This document shows positions 37,824-49,335 of a stretch of DNA of 64,000 bases, one piece after another. The position numbers were made by a program, and so were the translations under genes. The stretch comes from Paraspadella gotoi (lineage: Eukaryota > Chaetognatha): NCBI GenBank assembly GCA_051294375.1, contig CM119264.1:27037659-27101658 (forward strand). Direction: 5' to 3'. Each line of letters starts with the position of its first letter. The stretch's first letter is position 1. The notes under the pieces are model-generated. The model had not been told where the DNA came from and did not search any database. It saw only the letters and a program-made list of their open reading frames with translations.

Positions 37824-39094
37824 ATGCGGCGCCACCGAAAGAGCGCCGCCTTCCGATGGTCGTCCTTCGTCTAACGCGTCGTCGGTTACGCAGCAGCGCA
37901 ACGACGCCGCTTCCATCGCATAAAAGGCAGCAATCACGCCATCATCTGGCCACCGCCACATATTTATCACGTCAACACGCGACTGGGCACAATCCACTCC
38001 CAACCCTCGAGCCTTCAACGATGGACATGGTGTCCCTGACTCGAGGAAGACCCAAAGTGGCACCCACCCTTTAACTTACCCTCCAGGGGTCCAGTTCATC
38101 GAGGTTCTCTCCCCCTCGGGGCCGTTATTGCCCAGACGGGTCCACTGCCCCAGGCCGCTCTCAAGGCGAACAGATTCCCACAGCTGGGAATCCCCGTCGT
38201 CGCTTTTAATTCCTACAATGCGACAGAGGGGCGTGATCACTACCCCTACCCTGGGCGAAACATCGCCCGAGATCGAGGGCCGATTTCCCCTCCCTAGGGT
38301 TAGCCACGTCGCCCTTCCGGGTCGAAATTGCCCGCACCCTTTGCGGGCCGGATTGACTCTAAGCCCAGAGAGTGCCTTACCCGGCCAACCCTCTTCAACC
38401 ACGCCCACAGCCTTACCCTCGTTTTGGGCCCCGACGAGAAGTGAGGTTTCCCTCCGCATCTCATTGCTCAGTTTACATGAGCGCCGCCATCTCGTCGGTG
38501 GTCCCCAACGCAACCATGTGCACCTCCGCCACCCACGTGCCTCAATATCCATATGCGCATTTCCCAGCAGGTGTCCACCTGACCTCGCCTGACCCTTTCG
38601 TTCCTCATCCATCTCCATACATGACAGCGACAGGGGCCATCTCTTTCCTCTAGCGCCATCTCAGCATCTTCCTCCGCCGGCGTTTACCAATTCTCACGCC
38701 GCTCCGACGGCGCTCCCTTTTACGTTCCGCTAATCCGAGTCTTTCTTCCCTTTCCGCCACGCCTCCTTTTTGCGTTACGCCCTCTTCTCTCTCCGCCGCG
38801 CCTTCTCTCGATTCCATCCTCGAACATTCCCCGACGATCCTCTCCGACGACGGGTCGCCTTCCATGGACTTCGCGCCACTTCCCTCGCGACTTCCGGTTC
38901 CCTCGTCTCCTCGACGACGCCGTCGCTGACATCTTTTCCTCAAACGGCGCCGCCATCGGCTCAGCTCTACTTCGGAGGATTTGAAATCGATGACGCCGGG
39001 AAAGGACAAGAAGAAGCGGAAGTCGCCCTCGACGCGGAAGAGAGACGAGGAGAGAATGGCCAAGTTTCTAGAGTTGAAATCGAAATGCGCAGAA
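37824..39094 (+). CDS. Pro/Ser-rich coding exon, copy B (frame broken by indels)
   Basis: Sister of 54159-55436. Copy B gives the cleanest charged tail: read after the last slip it runs SPSTRKRDEERMAKFLELKS then KCAE and meets GTAAGT at 39095. It also preserves SANPSLSSLSATPPFCVTPS and LDSILEHSPTILSDD in one frame. A 180-codon open frame on the opposite strand (38076-38618) is intact only in this copy and is taken as a shadow. Confidence 0.45.
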
Positions 39095-39500
39095 GTAAGT
39101 TACCCTTTTAAAAAAAAAAATGGCCGCTGCGGAAGTCGGGTAAGGGACGGGTGAGTCGAGGCAGAGTAGAAATGGGGGTAAGGTTAGACGATTCTTTTTT
39201 CTCGGATGTTAATTTTCTAATGGAGAAGCGTTTTTTAAAAAAAACAAGTTTGAGCAAACATTGTCGGGATCTGCCTACGATAATTAATTAATTGAATTAA
39301 TTAATCGATTAATTTAATTAATTAATTTAATTAATTTTAAATATGTAATAATTTAATTTTAAATTTATATTCAACTTATCATCATCGATGTCCTTAAAAA
39401 TTGGCGTTAGCGACAGTTTTATTAAATATGTTTTGTTTACATTTTATCAAAACAACAAATATCCTCTATTTTAATTTTATGTCTCCTTTCTCTCTTCTCT

Positions 39501-39541
<41 letters not shown>

Positions 39542-40155
39542 CTTCTCTTCTCTCTCTCTCTCTCTCTCTTTTTTCTGCCAATTGCGACGATCTCTTATGC
39601 TTTTTCAGATTTTTTTTTAACTATGCACATTTTTTCACATTATAATTTAAATTAATTCATTAATTAATTAAAAACATATTAAAATCATTAATATAAAGAC
39701 GATTCAATAAATGTGACTTATGTTTTTTTCCATCTAAAAACTCATTTCCCCTGGCACAATTCCGTCAATACTTTATATATTATTATATATTAATAAATAT
39801 AAAAGCTTCAGTTGCTAACAACCCAATGAACTAATTTCAAAAATTATATTGAAAAAATCGATTTAGTAGTAAAAGAAAAAAAAAATTTAAAGAGAACTAG
39901 AAGTTTATAAAAAGTGGTTCAATTTTGGCCCGCCTACTAGATATTTAGGCCTTTTAACTAGATATATTGCATGTGATTTATAAACAATGTTATCGGAATA
40001 ATAATTATCAATAATGTATTTTGTAAGTATTTAAGTATTTTATTCAGTGAGTAAAATTAACAACTTTTTTTATTCGCTATAATTTATCTCGGACTCTCTC
40101 TCCCCTCGTTCCTCTCCCCTTTTTCCCTCTCCCCTCTTTCATTCCTTCTTCTCCT

Positions 40156-40157
<2 letters not shown>

Positions 40158-40187
<30 letters not shown>

Positions 40188-40223
40188 TTGAAAATTGCGA
40201 CGATCCTTATGCTCATTTCACTG

Positions 40224-40312
<89 letters not shown>
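40158..40312 (+). repeat. CT tracts inside the 3.1-kb element
   Basis: Interrupted CT dinucleotides in two blocks, separated by a near-repeat of the phrase ATTGCGACGATCCTTATGCT that also appears near 39582 and 40320. Confidence 0.85.
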
Positions 40313-40314
<2 letters not shown>

Positions 40315-41213
40315 CTGCAATTTGCGGACGATCCTTATTGCTTTTAGGATTTTTTAACCTTGTATCATTTCTGCTTCAAAGTAAATGCTGGACTTAAATT
40401 TTTTTTTTTTTTTCATTTAAACTCATTTCCACTGGCCACAATTTCCGTCAAAACTTTAATATCTAGCTTTTTCACCACACTTTCCTACCGCTTCACAAAA
40501 TTTCATCTCATCTATATGGGATTTAACAATAAGTAAAAAGATTCAAGATAAATGTGACTCATATTTTTTTCATTTAAACTCATTCCACTCGTACGTTTCC
40601 ACGAACTTATATTCAAGCATCATTACACATTTTTTGTCTACCCACACAAAAAAATGTTGAACTCAATTATCCATCCAATTATGATTAAATTAGAGTACTT
40701 ATTGGTTAAAAATAAAGTTAAAAAGATTTTAGTATAAATGCGACTTATGTTATTTTCCACCTTAAACTCATTTTCCACTTCACACGATTCCGTTTCGAAA
40801 CTTATCATCCAGCTTTTATCACACAGTTTTCCTACCCACACCACAAAATTTCATTTTCAATCACAGCCAAAACGAGTTTATTGGAGCTATTTTTGCTAAG
40901 GTTGGGACGGATGACGGATTGATTGACTGGATTTAATTAATTAATTGATTAATTATAATTGACTAATTGATTAATTAACTGATTAATTATTTGACTTGAT
41001 TAATACATCCTGCATATACATTTAATATAAAAGGAAAAGAAGCATAATCAATTTAAGTTTTCTGAAACAGAGTTTTTTTGTTTTTTTTCCATTTAAACTC
41101 ATTCCACTGAAAAGATGCCATTGAAACTTGGTTTCCTGGATTCAATCACACACTTTTTCTACTCACATACAAAATTCCAGGTCAAATCTGATAATAAGTG
41201 GTAACTAAGCTAT

Positions 41214-41522
41214 CTTGGTCAATTTGCATAATTTAATCACTTGATAATTTGGTAACTTGACATAATTTGGTTAACTGATCATAATTTGGGTCTACTTGAC
41301 ATAATTTGGTCAACTGACATAATTTGGTCAACGACATTAATCTTTGATCAATTAAGATAATTTTGGTTCAACCGGCCATTAATTTGGTTAACTGGCATAA
41401 ATTTATCAACTAGCCTAATTTGTCAACAGGCATAATTTTGGTCAACTTGCAAAACTTGAATTAACTTGCAGAATTTTTGGTCAACTGGCATAATTTGGTC
41501 AATTAGCATTAATTTGGGTCAA
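41214..41522 (+). repeat. 18-bp minisatellite (AACTGGCATAATTTGGTC)
   Basis: About 17 units of a word close to AACTGGCATAATTTGGTC, many with one or two changes. It lies inside the 3.1-kb element and runs directly into an (AATC)n tract. Confidence 0.85.
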
Positions 41523-41576
41523 TCAATTCAATCAATCAATCAATCAATCAATCAAATCAATCAATCAAATTCAATC
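41521..41576 (+). repeat. (AATC)n microsatellite
   Basis: About 13 AATC units with two slips, at the end of the 18-bp minisatellite. Confidence 0.9.
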
Positions 41577-42123
41577 AGAGAGGAGAGAGAGAGGAGAAAA
41601 CTTTTAAAAAAATTCAAATAAATGTTGTCTTTTCGGTTTTCTTAATTTTTGAACTCTTTTCCACTTCCTACGATGTACCATCAAAAAATTTTATCCAGCT
41701 TTATCACATACTTTTCCTTCCCAACACACAAAATTCAATTTTCGATTATATCTATCCAATTTTTAATAAACAAAATAATTATGAGTAAATTTAAGTTTAA
41801 AAATACTTCAAGTTATATATGACTTTTTGTTTTTTCCCATTTTAACTCATTTCCATCGCACGATTTCCCATCGAAACTTTTATATCCGGCTCAATCACAC
41901 ACTTTCTACCATCATACAAATTTCAAAGTCAATTGCACTTATCCACTATAGCAATTGGCGTTCAAATGTGAAATATATTTTTTTGTTTTTCCATTTAAAC
42001 CCAATTTCCCTCGCACGATTCCCTCGAAACTTCATATCCATCTCAATCACACAGTTTCCTACCCACACCAAAATTTCATACCAATTCCATCCATCCAATC
42101 ACGGGTAATTGGAGTTTTTTGCT

Positions 42124-42186
42124 AAGGGTGGGACGGACGGACGGACGGGACTGACGACGGACGGACAGACAGACGGACGGACGGAC
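42124..42186 (+). repeat. (GGAC)n array near the element's right end
   Basis: Interrupted GGAC tetranucleotides with GACA variants. A shorter version in the opposite orientation (GTCCATCCGTCC) marks the related copy at 59690-59702. Confidence 0.85.
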
Positions 42187-42428
42187 ATTCATTTTTTGCA
42201 TAATTAATCATTAATTCGATTGTTTCTGACGATATAAGGTGGTGTGCCCGACAATATTGAGGGGCGGACCGACGGGACCGAAAAAGTGAGATATAGAGTC
42301 GGGATCTGCTGATAAGGGCACAGATCCGACTAAAAACCGAAATGAAAACAATTTAATGCTAAAAAGCTTTTATCGATAAAAATCGGGTTTAACGATAACG
42401 ACGGTAGGCGACGACGGTTGACGGTTGA

Positions 42429-42430
42429 CG

Positions 42431-42504
<74 letters not shown>
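42429..42504 (+). repeat. (CGA)n, copy B
   Basis: Nearly pure CGA triplets, one of the sites at which copy C changes register (see 57950-58626). Confidence 0.95.
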
Positions 42505-42505
<1 letters not shown>

Positions 42506-43068
42506 TACGACAGCCTCAACGATGCTGGCGTCAGAGACAGCGATCGATAAGCTGAATAAAAAAACGATCGGTCGGCGGAATTCTTTTTCTTATTATTATT
42601 ATTTCGCATTGAATTTCGATCGTCAAAACGAAACAAATTCTTGTTGCCTTTTTCTTTTTCCGCTTTTCGTCTTCCATGTTATAAATTTCTGACTTTCCAA
42701 TCTTTCTGATCGCATCAGCTTCGTCTGGACTTCTTCGTCTCAAACAAGTTAACAAGCGATTTCAAGTTAATTTCTCTGAATCGGCAATGCTTGCACAGTC
42801 GCGAGATAAGCCGAGGATTGGATACCAAGCCCGTAATTTTTTATTTCTTTTTGACCAATTTACATTTGCGTTTTCTGTTTCACCAAGCAACCGGGCTTGA
42901 ATCCATCCGGCCACACAGAATTGAGAAAAGGCTGAGCAGCGGCCTTTCCTGAGATGTCGAAAAGCTCAAATACCAAATAGTCTCACAAAGGAGATTTTTT
43001 TTTTCTTGACGAAGAAAATTACTCATCATTTGTTGCGAAAATGAGAGTAGAAATTGCATGAGAGAGAG

Positions 43069-43101
<33 letters not shown>

Positions 43102-43921
43102 CGAAGAGAGAGGAGAGAGGAGAGAGAGAGAGAGAGAGAGCGAGTCGGCAAATAGTGGAGGGAAAAATGAAAATTTGTCCGAGCAAATAACTCCCGGTTT
43201 TCTTGACGAGAGAAAAATCTTAAAAGGAAAACTACAGGGTCAACAAAAGTCTCCGGTTCAATAGATGATCCTGTTATTTCATTTGAAACCTCGTCGCCAC
43301 TCCTACATAACGACCTTGTAGATGTTCCTCAGAAACGGCTCTCTCGCTACAATAGAATCCATTTCAGAAACTTGGGGCAGGCCCGATGCACGAAAAGGCA
43401 GGGACCGACCGTCGGGGGCTGGAAACTTAAACGTAAAGAAATTTCGGATGTTTTTTTCAAGCGACGGGTGGCGGTTTTCTGATGGCGAGATGATAGAACG
43501 AGAATTGATGTTAAGTCATTCTTTCTTCACCTTAAATATTAATAAGGGAACAGAAAAGTTATTACTCGTAATATGCGTTTCATAGTTGCCAGAAAAATAA
43601 ATAATTCCTTCTACCGAGTAGAGGTTTGAAATTTTTTCACTATATTTCTTTAGTTTAATATAATATAATCTAATATAATTTCTTTGCGTTAAATGAAATG
43701 ATGTTAGAGTGTTCAAAGAATTGTCGTTTCGAGTTATTCTATGGAATGATGCAAGGAATTTCGATTCGAGTTCTTTCAGTCTAACCAAAATTTAGACGCG
43801 CGTGAGTTTTTTTTTTGTGTGGAACTTGAGATGAATCTTTAAAAAAATCAAAGTCAAAGAGGAAAAACTATTTTGGAAATAAAATGGTCCATCTCTCGAA
43901 ACCCATCTTAACTGTCGTAGT

Positions 43922-44164
43922 ATGACAACATCCGGGGTTGCCGGATGCCCATTGGGATTGCGGCGATCCTCACTGTTGGGCTTTGGTGGGCCGGTTCCGA
44001 CCCTCAGTGACGCCTCCAGTCACTGGCGCGGTTACCCTAGGACAGTTTCGCTTTGCCAACGCAAGATGGAAGTCGTTAGGACTGTGGATGGAACACAACG
44101 CCTGGGATTGTGTGTTCATGTGAAAATGTATTGGCTGAACGATGGTGGACGTGAGGCGGAGTGA
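43922..44164 (+). CDS. Possible small ORF conserved in three copies
   Basis: An 80-codon frame from ATG whose second half reads MEVVRTVDGTQRLGLCVHVK then MYWLNDGGREAE before TGA. Related sequence is at about 27532-27794 (A) and 57152-57388 (C), each with frame-breaking indels. Since the copies are nearly identical DNA throughout, conservation is not evidence for coding. An alternative frame (MPDAHWDCGDPHCWALVG) is equally open. No family is recognised. Confidence 0.2.
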   Translation: MTTSGVAGCPLGLRRSSLLGFGGPVPTLSDASSHWRGYPRTVSLCQRKMEVVRTVDGTQRLGLCVHVKMYWLNDGGREAE

Positions 44165-44755
44165 ATATACGCCACAGTAGCATCTTTTCATCCCCTTGAA
44201 CAGCCACGGAACGGTGTTCGGAGGACTGGAACGGGCTTAAGGCAGGGATGGGTCAGGATTTAACCCTTATGGTAAAAAGCAGATGACTTTACTTCATCGC
44301 GCAACCGGCAGGCCAGAAAAAAGGTATGATTAATCACGAGGGTGACCCTTCCGGGACCCTCGATGACCCTTCGCGACCCCGACGGCACGATTCGCCGATG
44401 AGGGGCAAAAAACAAAAGTAAGAAACTTGAAAGAGATTAAATTTCTGATCGTCTTTTGATCGACCCGATGGAGCAGGAGTCGAGTCGAATGGAGAGCGGG
44501 AGTCCTCATGGGTTTCGACTGGCCCAGGGGCAGTGGCACATTTACGACTTCGCCCGAAAATTAAAAGGGAGCGATTCCAAATCCTTATCTCCATCTCGTT
44601 GAAGGGAGGAGGAGAGAGAGAGCAGGGAGAAGGAAGAGAGGAGGGAGGAGAGAGAGAGAGAGGAGAGAAAATGCCTTTGCTTATTCGAACAAACGCAAGG
44701 AGAATCGAAGGGCTAACGTTTGTTACAGTTCCGCAAACTATAAACAAAGAACTAC

Positions 44756-44786
44756 GGACGACGACGACGACGACGACGACGACGAC

Positions 44787-44823
<37 letters not shown>

Positions 44824-44824
44824 A
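44756..44824 (+). repeat. (CGA)n at the end of copy B
   Basis: CGA triplets where copy B ends and non-repeated sequence begins. In copy C the equivalent tract (57950-57988) leads back into the 42.5-kb sequence. Confidence 0.9.
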
Positions 44825-44919
44825 CGACGTTGACTTGTCGAAGACTGGACATCTGTCTTCATCCCAGAAAAAACAGGAGCCAGAAAGGGATCGAGAGATG
44901 AATCCCTTGAGAATTGACT

Positions 44920-44933
44920 CTCTCTTCTCTCTC

Positions 44934-44996
<63 letters not shown>

Positions 44997-45000
44997 TCTT
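44920..45000 (+). repeat. (CT)n tract
   Basis: Interrupted CT dinucleotides in the non-repeated block after copy B. Confidence 0.9.
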
Positions 45001-45094
45001 TCTTTCGTTATCTGAGTTTATATGTGGCGTTTATAAACGACCTTTCTCGCTTGGCATATTAATAGTCAAATCTAATCAATAGAAATCGATGCAA

Positions 45095-45133
<39 letters not shown>

Positions 45134-45134
45134 A
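45095..45134 (+). repeat. (GAC)13 microsatellite
   Basis: A pure GAC tract, outside the large unit. Confidence 0.97.
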
Positions 45135-45292
45135 ACAATTATTCCCCTTTTCTCCTTAATGTTTTGTTTTTTTCTTTTTCGCCTTCAAACGAAAATATTT
45201 GTTCAGAAGAGAGGGGTTAACCTTAATTTGTGCCGGATGTCAGTTCTGTACGAACAGAAATAAAAGTCACTTTGGCGGTCGAAGAGTCAGCT

Positions 45293-45328
45293 CCTGTCAC
45301 TGACAGCCTGTCACTGACAGCCTGTCAG
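45293..45328 (+). repeat. 14-bp repeat CCTGTCACTGACAG, 2.5 copies
   Basis: Two perfect copies and a partial third. Each contains TGACAG and its reverse complement CTGTCA, the core of MEIS/TGIF homeodomain sites; binding is speculative. Confidence 0.7.
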
Positions 45329-45933
45329 CATTCGACCAGTCAACGCCCTTAAACATGTTCAGTCAACGTGTATTGACTTGCCTAAAAACGTTCTGTATTT
45401 ACTAGTAGTTTCGGAGTTCGATTTGTTAAAGTTTTCATGTACTTTTATCTTAAAGTTATTCTATGATTAAGACTAAAGAAAGTTATAGTAACCGATCTTG
45501 ATCATATTTTGTTTCAATGTAGTCCAAATTTTATTATCATAATACCTTAGATTAATACCAAGGATATTTCAATGAATATTAAAACTCCTCTTCCTTTATT
45601 TTCATTTCTTATTCCTTTCTGAGTTCATTCCCCGGTCCCCCCACCCAGCACCCTCCCCCCCCCTCCTCAAAAAAAAATCTCTCTCCATGAAATCTGACAA
45701 TTTTGACAGAAAAAAAAAAGAGGTCGCGGAAATGGAACGAGGGATCGATAATGGGGAAGAAGTTGACCTTCGTCAAAAATTTGGGGAGAGGGTGAACGAT
45801 TTTGATGACGGACGACGACCGACGATGACGGACGATGACGACAATAACAAAAAAGGTGACGCTGAGGCGAAGACGATACGACACTGATGACAATGACAAT
45901 GTGGGCTGACATTGAGGACTTTATGATTCTCTG

Positions 45934-45935
<2 letters not shown>

Positions 45936-46003
<68 letters not shown>

Positions 46004-46020
46004 TTCTCTCTCTCTCTTTC
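45936..46020 (+). repeat. (CT)n tract
   Basis: CT dinucleotides with CG and TT interruptions. From here to 47370 the sequence is AT-rich, with a GA patch at about 46766-46846, and no gene is supported. Confidence 0.9.
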
Positions 46021-47451
46021 TAATATCGTCTTTGCTCCCACTCTTCATCTCTTTATCTCTCTTCCATCCATCGACCCCATTGTTCAAATTTTAGCCAAAT
46101 AAAGGCTCATCAAAACCGGCTGCCCTTTTTTTTCCCCTTTTAAAAATTCGGAGCACCCAATTATGAGAACAAAATCCTACTTAAGAAAATTTTTGCTTCT
46201 CGAGCGACGCGCCGATGCTCTCGAAAGAATCTTAAACTTCAAATATAAAATTTGTTTCAGAGAGTTGAACAAAACATTTAGCCAAGCACATCAAATTTCT
46301 ACTTCGACGTTTCGTTGATGATTTCGAGTAGATTATTGTTAAGTTCTCTTTGTTCGAGATAAAGCTTGGTAAGGAGCCCGGCCTTTCGATTCCCGTTGAG
46401 TTGATTGTTAGTTGATTGTTTTTTTTTTTGTCAAGCAGTCTGCTGATAGAGAAAATAAAAAGAAAAATGCTGTAGAAGATTTATCATCTCCGCAAAAAAT
46501 TTTGATTGAAAGTGACTTGAAGGTGCACTGAAATATTTGTAATACTTTTTTTTCTCAATATTCTACGCATTAACTCCTAATTGGAAGAAAAAAGAAATTG
46601 CGTCTAGACTTAGGGGATTTGGTTTTGGGGGTCTTAAAATTACTCTTCAAAAATCAGATAAACATTGAGATACAAAGTTTAATCCTTGGTACGTGGAAAC
46701 GACATTAGGAAAAAGTGTGTCTTCTCGAAACTGTTTGACCTTTAAAGATTGTTGTAACAGAGGGATAGAGAGAGAGAGGAGAGAGAGAGACGGAGAGAAG
46801 AGAGAGAGGAGAGAGAGAGAGACGAGAGAGAGAGAGAAGAGAGATTTCGTATATTCAGATTCCTAAATTAATGTAGAGGATCGTAATTAATAAGCCCGTA
46901 AACTTTTTTATCATAATTTCTCCGTAGTAATTTGATCCCTCGTTTATTTTGATTAGCTGGACTGAGACCTGAGGAATATTTGCTTTGGATAGGAATTCCC
47001 ACGGTTTTTTCTCCCCTCATCTTCAGATTTTCACTAAACCCTGTCTCAAGCTTTTGGCGTAGAACATACTTAGATCGAGACAAATGTGACCCTGCGATTT
47101 TTCGATATTGAACAATTTTAAAAAAAACAAACTGTTTTCTTTTAAAAATCTGTGAAACCAGTTGCTTGACCCTATTAATTTAGTTTCGAGAAGGTTGTAA
47201 TAAAAAAAAGTAATACGTCTAATTATTTAAATCAATTAATTATACATTATTTAACAACCCTCGGTTTTCAAACTTAAACCATTTTTTTTGCCAAAATTAA
47301 CCCGGGTTCTCCGCGCATTGAAATGGGAAGCTAATTTTTAAGAGGCTTTTTTTTTTTTTCTTGCCGATAATTGACAATTCTCATTGTTCAAACATCTGAG
47401 CATCGCATTCTCACGATTCCCTTTTGTTTTCCCCTTCTTCGCTTCGTCAGG

Positions 47452-47670
47452 TGTCGCAGGAGATCGTGGGATCAAGTTGATGCTGTTCTCCAGGCAACAG
47501 CGCCGGTCCGTCAAAAACCATTGATGATTCGCGCGCAATTGCGATACTATCCGCAGGTCGGTCCGGTTCGGTTCGTAATGCCGATTGGTGCTTTGTTGAC
47601 GTCGTTATCGCTGTTGTCGTGTGGTGGTTTGCCGCTGGGAATCGTGAGGATCGACTTAGATAATTGTGCG
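47452..47670 (+). CDS. Candidate internal exon 1 of an unidentified gene
   Basis: After TTCGCTTCGTCAG a plus-strand frame stays open across the segment and beyond. It reads SWDQVDAVLQATAPVRQKPL and MIRAQLRYYPQVGPVRF, then a hydrophobic run MPIGALLTSLSLLSCGG, up to a donor-like GTAAAT at 47671. Base composition rises against an AT-rich flank. The next candidate exon starts at 47916 behind a strong pyrimidine tract, leaving an intron of about 245 bases. No family is recognised. Confidence 0.3.
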
Positions 47671-47915
47671 GTAAATGTTTGTTATGGCAATGGACCGCGA
47701 AGGCTTTTTATTTTAATTGTCCGTTTTAATGTCGATGACAATGTTCGTTCGGATTGTTTAATTTATTTTTTTAAACAAATGGATAATAAAATTAGCAAAT
47801 AAAAACGATTATTTAGAACACGAATCCTCGATCTGCCACTAATGGTTTTCCTCCTCCTTTCTCCTCCTCCTTCCTCCTCTTCCCCCCTTCCAACCCCCTC
47901 CTCCTCTCCACTCAG

Positions 47916-48060
47916 GAAATCAACCCCGACCGCTGTTATTACATTGCATAACGTCAGCGCTACTGCGTGACTAAAGTGACTGGAATCTCCGCCAGCTTGG
48001 ACGCTCAACATTTGGCCAACGTTGTCGTCCACTCCAACCAAAAGCTCAACTTCACCACAG
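47916..48060 (+). CDS. Candidate internal exon 2 of the same gene
   Basis: The upstream tract CCCCCTCCTCCTCTCCACTCAG is an excellent 3' splice site. The exon reads EINPDRCYYIA, an in-frame TAA, then RQRYCVTKVTGISASLDAQH and LANVVVHSNQKLNFTT before a weak donor GTGTGG at 48061. The single stop could be a base error or two compensating indels, as seen elsewhere. The content is protein-like but unassigned. Confidence 0.3.
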
Positions 48061-48274
48061 GTGTGGACGAGGTTGTGGTTGGTGGGTGGAGGCGTGGAAT
48101 TCAATTAGAAGGGATTCAGTTTTTATATAGTTATGACTTATTCCGCTGTGGCGTTAGCTATGTAATTCGATTCTGATTTTGAATCCTCAAAGATTTTTAT
48201 TTCAAATATTTTTTTCCTTTCTTAAAATTTTGCTTAAGAAAAAAATTTATCTTTGCTTCGAGAAAATTTGAGGT

Positions 48275-48286
48275 CACGTGACGTCA
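48275..48286. promoter_or_regulatory. Overlapping E-box and CRE
   Basis: CACGTG (48275-48280) and TGACGTCA (48279-48286) share two bases in GGTCACGTGACGTCATC. Both are full-consensus bZIP/bHLH-zip sites. It lies in the presumed intron between candidate exons 2 and 3. Confidence 0.4.
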
Positions 48287-48540
48287 TCGTCGATAAGATA
48301 TCAAAAAGAAAAATGTTTATTATTGACGAAGGGTCCATTATAGCATTTAATAAAGGGTCTTATCAGGAAATAAATTTCTCAGATCTTAGAATCTCTCTCA
48401 CGTAAACAGACTCCCTGTTGCCTTTAACCTGGGCGAGAAAAAAAAAGCCAGACCTTCTTCTGTATCTTAGACTGAACCCATTTTATTCCAAACTGAACCT
48501 TACCCTTCACTTCACCCTCTCCTCTTTCATACCCCCAAAA

Positions 48541-48815
48541 ACCCAGCTGGTCTCATCACCAATCCCCCCGAAAATTCAACCGGCGTCGCCTTCTCCCCCG
48601 GCGGCGGGCGCCTGCCAGGATCTACGGACGGTGGGGCGCGCGCCGTTCCTCCCGGCGCCGTTTTCGAACCGGAAGTGGCGGTCCAGGCGCCGCCGCTTCC
48701 GGTTCGTCGACGCCGGCGGAAAAACGGCGGCTAGCCAACGCGGACGCCGCCGCAGCAGCCGAACGTTTGCCGCGGCGCAAACGCCAGCCATGAAACAGTA
48801 CCAGAGCTTAAGGTT
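48541..48815 (+). CDS. Candidate GC-rich exon 3 (one frameshift)
   Basis: After AAAACCCAG one frame reads AGLITNPPENSTGVAFSPGG and later GAVFEPEVAVQAPPLPV. A one-base shift near 48705 is then needed to continue as STPAEKRRLANADAAAAAER and LPRRKRQP. GC content is far above the flanks. An uninterrupted alternative frame (Arg/Pro-rich, to 48825) exists, but its composition looks like a shadow. The end of the exon is unclear. Confidence 0.3.
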
Positions 48816-49137
48816 ATTCAATTAATCCATCAATCAATTAATCAAATCAATTATTCAATCAATAAATCAAACTACGTATCAAAATATCAAATAACTTCAT
48901 TCATGATGAATAAACCTATTAATTAATTAATCAATTAATCAAACTTGCTTATCCAAAATTTTTAAAAAGTTTTTATTCTTGACTAAGAAATCTTATTATT
49001 TTCATAGACAAATATATCATATACTGTAGTCATAAAAGCAATATTAATTTCAGCAATCAATTCTGCATAATTTATCAATCATCATATCTCCCTGGAACCA
49101 AAAATCATAAATTATCTTCTTTCTCTCCCGCACAGAG

Positions 49138-49335
49138 CATCGCCTCCAAGCCAATGGCGAAGCTGACCGAATGTCTACGGCACGCCCAACGAGATTTGTG
49201 ACCAATTCACGGGCCCGGATCAACGCGCCGCCGCCGGCGGCAGCGTGTTCAACGGGGTCGCGGGCATCAGGTGGAAACCGCGTTCTCCCCAACGCCGCCA
49301 ATCCGTCGCCCGTGTTGACGCCCGACACGTACAGG
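49138..49335 (+). CDS. Candidate exon 4
   Basis: A pyrimidine-rich tract ending CCCGCACAGAG precedes; exactly 66 codons stay open to the donor GTAAGG at 49336. The frame includes QANGEADRMS and ends NAANPSPVLTPDTYR. A second frame after a stop reads VYGTPNEICDQFTGPDQRAA, so an indel may hide the true reading. In the first frame the exon joins the next one (49846) in phase across a 510-base intron. No family is recognised. Confidence 0.4.

Larger units (their letters stand above)
39245..42331 (+). mobile_element. 3.1-kb non-autonomous element inserted in copy B
   Basis: Insertion is proved by the empty site in copies A and C, inside an A-run. No transposase or reverse transcriptase frame is visible. 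The left end starts AAGTTTGAGCAAACATTGTC and contains GTCGGGATCTG. The right end has the same word and then a hairpin, AGTCGGGATCTG (42297-42308) facing CAGATCCGACT (42321-42331), followed by the A-run. The body holds eight diverged copies of a ~110-base motif (TTTAAACTCATTTCCACT...CACACTTTCCTACCCACA), an 18-bp minisatellite, CT tracts and a GGAC array. The end hairpin recalls Helitrons, and the shared GTCGGGATCTG word recalls inverted termini; the class is undecided. Confidence 0.65.
28230..44756 (+). repeat. Large repeated unit, copy B
   Basis: Equivalent to 14722-27951 plus a further stretch (44294-44756) shared only with copy C. It contains a 3.1-kb insertion at 39245-42331 and two N gaps. 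The insertion is absent from A and C at the same site (25893, 55572), showing the empty site. Confidence 0.9.

Noticed and set aside
38076-38618. 180-codon open frame on the minus strand opposite the Pro/Ser exon
   Set aside because: It is intact only in copy B and broken by indels in A and C. The plus strand has the splice donor, the promoter and the more protein-like tail.
43922-44164. Conservation of the small ORF in three copies as proof of a gene
   Set aside because: The whole unit is near-identical DNA, so retention shows recent copying, not selection. Kept only as a low-confidence feature.
47371-47802. 143-codon frame taken as a single-exon gene
   Set aside because: It extends into AT-rich flanks on both sides. 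The GC-rich core between a CAG and a GTAAAT is better explained as an internal exon.
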